Source: Aliidiomarina halalkaliphila (GTDB taxonomy: Bacteria; Pseudomonadota; Gammaproteobacteria; Enterobacterales; Alteromonadaceae). From it: a stretch of 64,000 nucleotides of DNA. This document shows, one piece after another, positions 9,401 through 17,121 of the stretch. Every line of letters begins with the position of its first letter. The first letter of the stretch is position 1. The notes beneath the pieces are model-generated. The model saw only the letters and a program-made list of their open reading frames with translations. It was not told the DNA's origin and searched no databases. The position numbers and the translations under genes were made by a program. The stretch covers positions 62,001 through 126,000 of the forward strand of contig NZ_VJWL01000002.1 of NCBI RefSeq assembly GCF_007096385.1, written 5' to 3'.

Positions 9401-10175
9401 TTACGATTAAGTCCAGTACTTCTTCGCTCATGGTTGCCATTTTTTGTTTGCGATTCACGCTGGCGATTACTGTATTCTCACGCCGTATCTGATTTAGTGC
9501 GACATGGCGAAAACATGCCAGATTATTGCCTGCATGGCCACGACTAATTGAGCAGTCTATTTTTATTGATTTAAAGCCAGTTGCAGACTGAGTTAACACC
9601 TTCGCAATTTTCTCAAGCTCTTTTGCAGTCTTTTTGTCCCAATTGTTATCCGAAGCATCCGTAGCTTCAAATGACTTTATATCTAATAAACACTCTGTTT
9701 GGAGGCTCTTCTGTCCTGGCAGTCCTATTCTATCTCCCGTGTAATGACAAACGACTGAACTAACCTCGTCACCAAGACCTTTCTTAAGCCCTCCAAACTG
9801 CCCCCAAGTTATCACTCTCTTCGCACCGGGCCCTAATGAAGGAATTCCAAAGATCAATGGTCCGGTAATCATATTCTCGGGCTTTTTTGCACTTTCGAAT
9901 CCAAAGGCATTTGCAGGAAAGTAGTCTGGCATCTTAAACGTCACACTTTTTGCCATACCTGGGCCAATATTTTCAATAACTAAGTTAATAATAGAAGGGC
10001 GTTTGTCATCTGGTGTCGCATAAACGATAACTTCAGGGTCTTTTTGAGTTCTCAGCAACAAGTAGTTAAGTGCCGTGGCAGTTACTGTGATCAAGGCTAG
10101 CACAATGCTTGTCCAAAATATTCCCACTTCAGCCCATGACACTTGAGCAAATGCATTTAATCCTTCGTTAACCAT
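9393..10175 (-). CDS. Membrane-anchored protein of unknown function (260 aa)
   Basis: I do not recognise this family. One N-terminal transmembrane helix (about residues 18-41, rich in Ile, Leu, Thr and Ala) is followed by a roughly 220-residue domain starting DPEVIVYATPDDKR. The first part of that domain (VIENIGPGMAKSVTF) looks like an immunoglobulin-like beta fold, common in proteins that begin with an anchor and then an N-I-G-x-G motif. The C-terminal third is helical and basic. A strong GGAGG lies 8 bp before the ATG, but IS30 copy 1 begins only 19 bp upstream of the start codon, so the native promoter has been cut off or replaced. Whether it is still expressed is unclear. Confidence 0.6.
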   Translation of the reverse strand: MVNEGLNAFAQVSWAEVGIFWTSIVLALITVTATALNYLLLRTQKDPEVIVYATPDDKRPSIINLVIENIGPGMAKSVTFKMPDYFPANAFGFESAKKPENMITGPLIFGIPSLGPGAKRVITWGQFGGLKKGLGDEVSSVVCHYTGDRIGLPGQKSLQTECLLDIKSFEATDASDNNWDKKTAKELEKIAKVLTQSATGFKSIKIDCSISRGHAGNNLACFRHVALNQIRRENTVIASVNRKQKMATMSEEVLDLIVNA

Positions 10176-10194
10176 TAAAATACCCTCCTTGATT

Positions 10195-11292
10195 CCTGAA
10201 TTCAGATAATAACCGCAACACTCATGTAATGGGATAGGTCAAAAGGAGGTCAGCTACCGACATGTGGTAGTCTTACTTTTCGACCAAAAAAAGTGAGTTC
10301 CAACATGAGTTATCGGCAGCTGACCGAGGGACAACGATACCAGATTTCGTTGCTTCTCTCAGAGAAATTTTCACTCAGAAAGATTGCAGAAAAATTAGAC
10401 GTTTCGCCATCAACCGTAAGCCGAGAGCTTCGGAGAAACTCAGTTACATCGGGTTGCTATGAGCCTAGCAAAGCTCATCAAAAAACGAGCAAAAGACGTG
10501 CTCAGGGTCGAAAGAGAGGCATTTGCAAACGCACAGTAATTGCTGTCGAGCTCTTTCTTTCAGCGGACTGGAGTCCAGAGCAAATTGCCGCAGTGTGCAA
10601 ACTTATTGGACGTCCTGTAAGTCATGAGTGGATTTACAGCCACATCATTCGCGATTTTCGGCGCGGTGGCGAACTTCATCAGCATCTGAATCTGAGACAT
10701 CGATTAAAGCGATACAGAAAGCGAATACACAAACAACGAGGGCGGATTGTCGATAGACGCTCTATTCATGACCGACCAGAGATTGTTGGAACACGCGAGC
10801 GTTACGGCGACTGGGAAATCGATACGGTCATAGGTAAGCGCGGAACTGGCGTCATCGTGACAGCCCTAGAGCGAAAAAGCCGCTTCTATGTTACCCGTAA
10901 GGTATTTAGCAAAAATGCAAACGAAGTTGCGGATGCTTTGATTGAAATGTTATAACCTTTTCAATCACTTGTGCACACGATTACGGCTGACAACGGATTG
11001 GAATTCGCCGAGCACAAGCGTATAGCCAAGGCTTTAGATGCAGATGTTTACTTCGCTGACCCGTATGCGTCTTATCAGCGAGGCGCAAACGAAAATGCAA
11101 ATGGTCTGTTGCGTCAATATGTACCGAAAGGCACCAGCTTGCGGACATTGACCAATGATTTGCTGGCAAAAATACAGCAGCGTATAAACCATAGACCACG
11201 CAAGGTTTTAGGGTTTAAGCAACCAGATGTGATTTTTAAAGAGCAATTGCAGTACGCGCAAAGCGAGTGTTGCAGTTATTAGTTGAATCTAG
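10195..11292 (+). mobile_element. IS30-family insertion sequence, copy 1
   Basis: The 1098-bp unit is repeated at 11881-12978 with a single difference seen by eye (C at 11220, T at 12906). The termini form imperfect inverted repeats: the left end holds ATTCAGATAATAACCGCAAC and the right end, reverse-complemented, holds ATTCAACTAATAACTGCAAC. These resemble IS30 ends (GATTCAA...AACGCAACA). The internal frame encodes an IS30-type DDE transposase interrupted by a stop codon. The flanks (ATT on the left, ATA on the right) do not form an exact target duplication. Confidence 0.93.
10293..11282 (+). pseudogene. IS30-family transposase with an in-frame stop (copy 1)
   Basis: The first part (220 residues) contains the IS30 N-terminal helix-turn-helix (LTEGQRYQISLLLSEKFSLR; LDVSPSTVSRELRRN) and the first catalytic Asp in GDWEIDTVIG. 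A TAA at 10953-10955 interrupts the frame after ADALIEML. Reading continues in the same frame with PFQSLVHTITADNG, carrying the second Asp, and then ANENANGLLRQY with the catalytic Glu. The frame ends at 11282. All DDE residues are present, so only the TAA breaks the gene. The start could be GTG 10293 or ATG 10305. A nonsense mutation is the simplest explanation; stop readthrough would restore a roughly 330-residue enzyme. Confidence 0.85.
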
Positions 11293-11399
11293 ATAATTTA
11301 AATGCGACATTTCGAAAAAACTGGTTTCGGGATTCCCAATAGGCTAATTTGCGCAAGGGGCTATAAACCTTCTCAGATGGTCAGCGTTTTGGAGCAGCT

Positions 11400-11885
11400 A
11401 TGATTGAAAATATGTTTAACTCGAGCCGGTTCTTGGTGTTTATCACGATTTTGATTTGTATTTTTGCTGCAATCGCTATCTATGTTTCCACAATCAGTAT
11501 CGTATTCCACTTGTTCCTCGATTTATTCTCGGGATTGCCTACCAGCGCTGACGATGGCAAACGACTGGCGGTAAAACTATTAAAAATACTCGATACCTTG
11601 CTGATTGCATTAACTTTTCAAATTATTGCTATTTCGCTGTATCGGTTATTTATTAAGAAAAACTCAACGGAAAAGTCGTTGTTTTTACGTGTGCTTAATA
11701 TCTCAAATTTCCACGACCTGAAAGTTACCCTGTTGCACGTCTCAATCGTGATTCTTACTATCTTGTTCCTTGAGCAAGCGGTGGAGATTGGAGCAGCTAT
11801 AGAATCCCTCTACTTTGGTGGGGCAATTGCGCTTGTGATTTTTGCTGTGGTTTACGCGGCCCGTCAAATGAGTGAGCGATCCTGA
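11400..11885 (+). CDS. YqhA/UPF0114-family membrane protein, 3' end altered by IS30
   Basis: This 161-residue integral membrane protein has about four hydrophobic segments. Family features include the N-terminal SRFLVFITI, a VFHLFLDLFSGLP loop, ISNFHDLKVTLLHVSIVILTI and FLEQAVEIG, the pattern of the UPF0114/YqhA family of unknown function. A GGAG lies 6 bp before the ATG at 11400. Its stop codon (TGA 11883-11885) is supplied by the left end of IS30 copy 2. Removing that IS and one GAT duplicate would give an ending of Leu-Glu-Phe then TAG, so only about three native residues are lost. The protein is probably still functional. Confidence 0.75.
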   Translation: MIENMFNSSRFLVFITILICIFAAIAIYVSTISIVFHLFLDLFSGLPTSADDGKRLAVKLLKILDTLLIALTFQIIAISLYRLFIKKNSTEKSLFLRVLNISNFHDLKVTLLHVSIVILTILFLEQAVEIGAAIESLYFGGAIALVIFAVVYAARQMSERS

Positions 11886-12978
11886 ATTCAGATAATAACC
11901 GCAACACTCATGTAATGGGATAGGTCAAAAGGAGGTCAGCTACCGACATGTGGTAGTCTTACTTTTCGACCAAAAAAAGTGAGTTCCAACATGAGTTATC
12001 GGCAGCTGACCGAGGGACAACGATACCAGATTTCGTTGCTTCTCTCAGAGAAATTTTCACTCAGAAAGATTGCAGAAAAATTAGACGTTTCGCCATCAAC
12101 CGTAAGCCGAGAGCTTCGGAGAAACTCAGTTACATCGGGTTGCTATGAGCCTAGCAAAGCTCATCAAAAAACGAGCAAAAGACGTGCTCAGGGTCGAAAG
12201 AGAGGCATTTGCAAACGCACAGTAATTGCTGTCGAGCTCTTTCTTTCAGCGGACTGGAGTCCAGAGCAAATTGCCGCAGTGTGCAAACTTATTGGACGTC
12301 CTGTAAGTCATGAGTGGATTTACAGCCACATCATTCGCGATTTTCGGCGCGGTGGCGAACTTCATCAGCATCTGAATCTGAGACATCGATTAAAGCGATA
12401 CAGAAAGCGAATACACAAACAACGAGGGCGGATTGTCGATAGACGCTCTATTCATGACCGACCAGAGATTGTTGGAACACGCGAGCGTTACGGCGACTGG
12501 GAAATCGATACGGTCATAGGTAAGCGCGGAACTGGCGTCATCGTGACAGCCCTAGAGCGAAAAAGCCGCTTCTATGTTACCCGTAAGGTATTTAGCAAAA
12601 ATGCAAACGAAGTTGCGGATGCTTTGATTGAAATGTTATAACCTTTTCAATCACTTGTGCACACGATTACGGCTGACAACGGATTGGAATTCGCCGAGCA
12701 CAAGCGTATAGCCAAGGCTTTAGATGCAGATGTTTACTTCGCTGACCCGTATGCGTCTTATCAGCGAGGCGCAAACGAAAATGCAAATGGTCTGTTGCGT
12801 CAATATGTACCGAAAGGCACCAGCTTGCGGACATTGACCAATGATTTGCTGGCAAAAATACAGCAGCGTATAAACCATAGACCACGCAAGGTTTTAGGGT
12901 TTAAGTAACCAGATGTGATTTTTAAAGAGCAATTGCAGTACGCGCAAAGCGAGTGTTGCAGTTATTAGTTGAATCTAG
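11881..12978 (+). mobile_element. IS30-family insertion sequence, copy 2
   Basis: It is the same length (1098 bp) and orientation as the copy at 10195-11292. It is flanked on both sides by GAT, a 3-bp target duplication, so it is a genuine separate insertion. It lies between the 3' ends of the YqhA-like gene and the sixth tns-operon gene. The near identity of the two copies indicates very recent transposition or gene conversion. Confidence 0.93.
11979..12968 (+). pseudogene. IS30-family transposase with two in-frame stops (copy 2)
   Basis: This matches copy 1, including the same TAA after ADALIEML (12639-12641). A C-to-T change at 12906 turns a CAA codon into a second TAA, removing the last 20 or so residues after the motif RKVLGFK. 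The catalytic DDE residues lie before the second stop. The shared first stop shows that the mutation pre-dates duplication; the second is private to this copy. Confidence 0.85.
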
Positions 12979-12980
12979 GA

Positions 12981-14015
12981 TTAGAATTTTAGGCTTACTG
13001 TTGGTTCTTCATTCCTTATGTACTTTTCAACCAACTCTTGGTAGACAGCTTTTGCGTTACTTTCCTCGACACTTTCGTAGAAAAGCTCAACACCAACTCT
13101 GCAACAGATGTCTTGCAACATAAATGCTTCGAGCCGATAATCGTCTTGTTTTGTCGGCTTCCAACCATCACACCGCTTATTATTGTGATGATGTAAAAAT
13201 CCCCTAAGCTTAACAATTTTCTCTATAAAGGTGGATACTGTCAGGCCTGCATAATCAACTTGATATCTACTTCTAAGCTCAGCAGGAAGGCTATACTTGT
13301 ACTGCTTGGAAAGCACTGTCTCTTCGATCGTCGAGCTCAAGAGTTCTGATTCTAAAAATTTTTTCTGAATATGAGTGTTCTTGGTTTTTCCCTCACCATA
13401 AGTCGACTCTAGCATAAAGTAGTAATCGTAGAAGGCCTCAATGTACTCGCCATTCAGTACGTCCTGAAGTGCTCGACGATAAAACGACAGCCTGACGTCA
13501 TGATTCTTCATTTTAACGGCAGTGATTATTGGCATCACTACATATTCGGGCTTTAGTCGAGGCAAGTCGCCCAAGAAAGGCTGCCTCGCTCGCTTCACTT
13601 TGAAGTTGTTTACAGTTATAGCAAGCTTATCCTTGTCCGATTCCGGTATAAACGTAGTTGTCGCTTCATTGACTAGAACGTCTTGGAGCCCCCAAATTCC
13701 CCACATCCCACTGATGTGATGCACCATCTCGACCACGCGTTCCCAACGAGGTTGGCTCAAGTTTATGTGTGCCTTTATCTTATCATTCGAACTATCAGAA
13801 TAAGTTGCAACGTCATTTGCATGCACAGAAAAAGATATCATTAACTCCCGTACTTCTCCCGAATCCTTATCAACTCCAAACTCGAAACGAAAGTCGTCAA
13901 GCTCGAACGCTAGGAGTCTTTCTGGGCGTAACGCCCCGACAAGCTCAAATGTGTACATACATCTCATTAGCGGATCCTTAAAGGTATTCAATCGCTTAAG
14001 TACGTCTTCATTCAC
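12981..14015 (-). CDS. Sixth gene of the tns operon, unknown function (344 aa)
   Basis: I do not recognise this protein. Its GTG start overlaps the tnsE stop by 4 bp (GTGA), the same close-packed style as the other tns junctions, so it is translated with the transposition genes. No membrane segments, P-loop or helix-turn-helix are evident. The N-terminal half is mixed alpha/beta. The C-terminal half is helical, with FYRRALQDVLNGEYIEAFYDYYFMLE-type spacing around residues 176-201 and an RGFLHHHN motif near residue 273, loosely like the Rx4-6H of Apea/HEPN RNase-type domains. IS30 copy 2 ends 2 bp after its stop. Roles in target choice, regulation or defence are all possible; the HEPN reading is tentative. 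Confidence 0.7.
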   Translation of the reverse strand: MNEDVLKRLNTFKDPLMRCMYTFELVGALRPERLLAFELDDFRFEFGVDKDSGEVRELMISFSVHANDVATYSDSSNDKIKAHINLSQPRWERVVEMVHHISGMWGIWGLQDVLVNEATTTFIPESDKDKLAITVNNFKVKRARQPFLGDLPRLKPEYVVMPIITAVKMKNHDVRLSFYRRALQDVLNGEYIEAFYDYYFMLESTYGEGKTKNTHIQKKFLESELLSSTIEETVLSKQYKYSLPAELRSRYQVDYAGLTVSTFIEKIVKLRGFLHHHNNKRCDGWKPTKQDDYRLEAFMLQDICCRVGVELFYESVEESNAKAVYQELVEKYIRNEEPTVSLKF

Positions 14016-15616
14016 CTTTGCCTAAGTAAATTACGATAAACATTAGCAGCCCATCTCTCTATATCATCCATCGCAATTTGCCCCGTTTTTTTCGTCTTGG
14101 GGTGCACAATGAAAAAGTGATTTGAAGCACCGCATACTTCATCCAGATATGCCTTTGGCCAATTTAACGAGTTCTTTAGCAGACGGGTTTCAAAATCAAT
14201 TCGTTGTTCAATGAGCTTATCCCCAACGGTAGCGTTTATCACCTTAGTTGATAACGGTTTTGTTGCATCTGACATGTCTACTTCTAACAAGTAGAAGCTT
14301 GCTCGATCAAAACTGACTTTCACTGCAGTCCAAACTCTAGGGGTACAATCATCTCGCATCGTATGGCCATTGCAACGACCAATTTTTGGCAGCTTTCGCG
14401 TGCCTAACTTGACTACTTCACAGTCATGCTTCGATTCAAGAATCTCAAGCATTTTGAAGAAACTAGCAAACCGGCTTTCATACAAATTAGTGTCTTCAGT
14501 TTGGTCATCAAGCCCATCCCAATCCGCACTCGGTAACATCCCGTCTGGCCCTTGCTCCTCGGTGCTTACTTCATTTGGAGCCTGAGTGCTCTCACCATCA
14601 CCTCGGTTACCCGATTTCTTCGTTTTTGTAGCCGCTTTACGGGTGTTAAATGACTTCGCGAACTCAAAGATCGTGGCATTACCCTGCAATATCACTGGGT
14701 AATTCTCTTTGCTCTCACCGCTTTCATCTTCAACTTCATGTTCAGGTGGGCGCTCAGCTGGGCCGCCGCCACTTGAGCCGCCACCTGACTCCAAAGTAAA
14801 GAACTTAGGACTAACGAAGTCTACCTCTTCAGGGACATTGGCGGCGATATTTCCAATGCCCGAAACTTCATAAACGAAAAATGTATTTGTGTCTCGATCC
14901 CAGTTACCTCTCACCTTGAGCATTGCTCCTCTCATGGATGGCGGCTCAAATTGGAAGTCCCAAATTTGATATAATCCTAGGCTATTGCCGGTATTAATTT
15001 GTAGCCGACTGATACTTTCATATGAGCGTCGTGCTTCAGGGTCAAGAAGCACCCAAGCTAAAAAGCGACGATAGCTGTAATCTTTAAACATGTTATCTGC
15101 ACAGGTAGTGAGCTCTCTAACTCGCACCGTAACATGCTCTGGATCGAACTCATCGTATTCAATTCCGAATTCGCGATCTAGAATTCCGTGATCAAGGCAG
15201 CTACGTGATAGGTATACGTTTTTGAAAAAAAGCGCTCGCGCCATTTCGAACTGTGGAATAAAAACCGTAGTTCCGCCTTCAAGCGGTACCTTAAAGCACC
15301 ATTGTTCTGCTTCTTTTTTCAGTTTTCTCGGCCAAGCAGAGCAATTACTAATAACCTCAACTGTCCAGTTTTGAGCATTATCAACAGAGAAAGATAACGT
15401 TTCACCTTGAGGGCTGTAATTTTTTGTCGGTCTAAGAACATTTTTTCGAACTGCTATCGGTGCCTGAGAAAGAAGCAAAGTCCTTTTTTCTTGATCATGG
15501 GGATACACACTCAAGTTAATCCCCCAGTTTTTATGGCCTTTTTTGCGAAATAGAGAACCAATGCCATTGATCCATGTATCGTCAGCAAAACCTTTCAGGT
15601 TATCTTGTATGTTCAA
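14012..15616 (-). CDS. tnsE: Tn7 transposition protein TnsE (replication/plasmid-targeting pathway)
   Basis: This 534-residue protein is close to the 538 of Tn7 TnsE. It shares the recognisable stretches FIPQFEMARALFF, SRSCL, FEPPSMRG and LLEVDMSD followed by LSTKV, and KNSLNWP near the C-terminus, known from TnsE. In Tn7, TnsE binds the sliding clamp and structured DNA and directs insertion into conjugating plasmids and replication intermediates. A glycine-rich and acidic, probably disordered region (about residues 278-375) separates the N- and C-terminal domains. The start is TTG at 15616, overlapping the tnsD stop, with GGAGG 10 bp upstream. It is intact, so the element should keep the mobility pathway that spreads it horizontally. 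Confidence 0.93.
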   Translation of the reverse strand: MNIQDNLKGFADDTWINGIGSLFRKKGHKNWGINLSVYPHDQEKRTLLLSQAPIAVRKNVLRPTKNYSPQGETLSFSVDNAQNWTVEVISNCSAWPRKLKKEAEQWCFKVPLEGGTTVFIPQFEMARALFFKNVYLSRSCLDHGILDREFGIEYDEFDPEHVTVRVRELTTCADNMFKDYSYRRFLAWVLLDPEARRSYESISRLQINTGNSLGLYQIWDFQFEPPSMRGAMLKVRGNWDRDTNTFFVYEVSGIGNIAANVPEEVDFVSPKFFTLESGGGSSGGGPAERPPEHEVEDESGESKENYPVILQGNATIFEFAKSFNTRKAATKTKKSGNRGDGESTQAPNEVSTEEQGPDGMLPSADWDGLDDQTEDTNLYESRFASFFKMLEILESKHDCEVVKLGTRKLPKIGRCNGHTMRDDCTPRVWTAVKVSFDRASFYLLEVDMSDATKPLSTKVINATVGDKLIEQRIDFETRLLKNSLNWPKAYLDEVCGASNHFFIVHPKTKKTGQIAMDDIERWAANVYRNLLRQR

Positions 15617-17121
15617 TTTTCAATGACCTCCTCAAGAAAGCACTTAGCCTGGGGTGTTAAACGATCCTCACTCAAACCTGCCTGTCTCATCACTACCCAA
15701 CGTTTGATATCCTCATGAGCGTTCACCAAATCCGCTACAACAGCCGTTATGCGTCGAACCTGATATTCCCATACCGATTCAGAATAAACCGCTAAAAATA
15801 GCTTACAGAGGGGTAGCTTGTTTAAATTTTTCTCAATAGTTGCTTTATTAGATAATGGATTCAGATACCAAGCCGTTGAACGCCTTGGACCGTTTAGCTC
15901 TCTCTCAGCACTATTCATAATACGAAAAAGGATTTTCACCGCTGCTTTATCGCGCTCACGCCAATCTATTCGACATTGAACAGAACTTTTACGCCGTGAA
16001 AAAACTCTGTTAACTGCCAATAGCCAATCCCTGTCATTTCGATAAAGCCATGCGTAAACCGCCGCTAACCCCGTTCTACGGGCTTCCTTCGTACCTAAAC
16101 GTTTGAGTCCACTTAACCATTTTCTGCGATTTTCGCGGAGTAATATAGGCGCTGTAGAACCAACCAAGCGCTTGAACATTGGCTTTGGTGGGGTAATCTT
16201 AGCCACATGAGCCAAGATATCCTGAATACTAAATTGCCTACCAAGAAAAGCATGCAAAACAACAAGGTGCTCCAAGTAGCTAAAAGCTTTTCGATGCTTT
16301 CGGAAAATTGCTCGGAGCCAGCAGAATTCAGTATCAGTGAGCGGCAAGTTATGGGAACCAAGCCAGTGCTGGGACCAAAAACTATGCACGCGGTCGGCGA
16401 TTTGCTCGTGTGAAACATGTTGCCCTCTGTTCATGCCAAAATCACACGCCAGCGACTTGTAATAGCAGCCCCACTGCTCAAGCGACGGAACTTTAGATTC
16501 ATCCATATCCATTAGTTGGTGAACGCTAGACTGTAAAACCTGGCTTTGCCATAAGGTGAGTGCTTGCTGTTGCTCTGGACATGAATCATTAGATGCCTGC
16601 CAATATCTGTGTCGCATTCTACTGGTTCTGGGTACAAGGCTTGAATGCAATTCGCCGTGCTTAGGACAGCAATCGACACCAGCAATTTGCCACTCACGAT
16701 GCCAATAACACTCACCATGGTGCGCAATTTGCTTCTGAATACACACTGAGCAGTAGCGTAAAAATACAGGCTGGCGCACCCGTGAAGCAGCAAAGCCCGT
16801 ACTCAAATGCACGGTGGTCTTAACGTTGCTAGTTAGTTGCTTAGCCAGTTTTTGTCGCCTGGTTTCGCCATTAAACCATGCGTATAAGGGGAATAAAGTG
16901 TTTTTGTACAGTAGCGAACGAGGGGGGATCGCAAGCGCTGATGGGTAGAGCCGGCTAATCTGGGTTAAATGCCCATGAAGATCGGTGGTAGCAATGATTT
17001 TCGTATTACCAAACACTTCCTGAAGGAGTTCTTTGGGTGACGTTATCCCGCTATGAACTCCATGTCTGGCTATTATGCTGTAGACAAGTTCACCTTCGTA
17101 AGGCAGCGGGAATCCAAGCAT
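15613..17121 (-). CDS. tnsD: Tn7 target-selection protein TnsD/TniQ (attTn7 recognition)
   Basis: This 502-residue protein (Tn7 TnsD is 508) begins FPLPYEGELVYSIIARHGVHSG, the TniQ signature. A zinc-binding cluster CSVC...CCPKH lies at about residues 124-154. Later motifs also match TnsD: LEQWGCYYKSLACDFG, CWLRAIFRKHRKAFSYLEH and AWLYRNDRDWL. TnsD binds the 3' end of glmS and recruits TnsC to direct insertion just downstream. The location of this element 25 bp after glmS agrees with that role. Its ATG follows the tnsC TAG directly and its stop overlaps tnsE. Confidence 0.96.
   Translation of the reverse strand: MLGFPLPYEGELVYSIIARHGVHSGITSPKELLQEVFGNTKIIATTDLHGHLTQISRLYPSALAIPPRSLLYKNTLFPLYAWFNGETRRQKLAKQLTSNVKTTVHLSTGFAASRVRQPVFLRYCSVCIQKQIAHHGECYWHREWQIAGVDCCPKHGELHSSLVPRTSRMRHRYWQASNDSCPEQQQALTLWQSQVLQSSVHQLMDMDESKVPSLEQWGCYYKSLACDFGMNRGQHVSHEQIADRVHSFWSQHWLGSHNLPLTDTEFCWLRAIFRKHRKAFSYLEHLVVLHAFLGRQFSIQDILAHVAKITPPKPMFKRLVGSTAPILLRENRRKWLSGLKRLGTKEARRTGLAAVYAWLYRNDRDWLLAVNRVFSRRKSSVQCRIDWRERDKAAVKILFRIMNSAERELNGPRRSTAWYLNPLSNKATIEKNLNKLPLCKLFLAVYSESVWEYQVRRITAVVADLVNAHEDIKRWVVMRQAGLSEDRLTPQAKCFLEEVIEN

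Noticed and set aside
10981-11199. Minus-strand frame inside the IS30 transposase
   Set aside because: It is a shadow of the transposase in another frame and appears in both copies only because the IS is duplicated.
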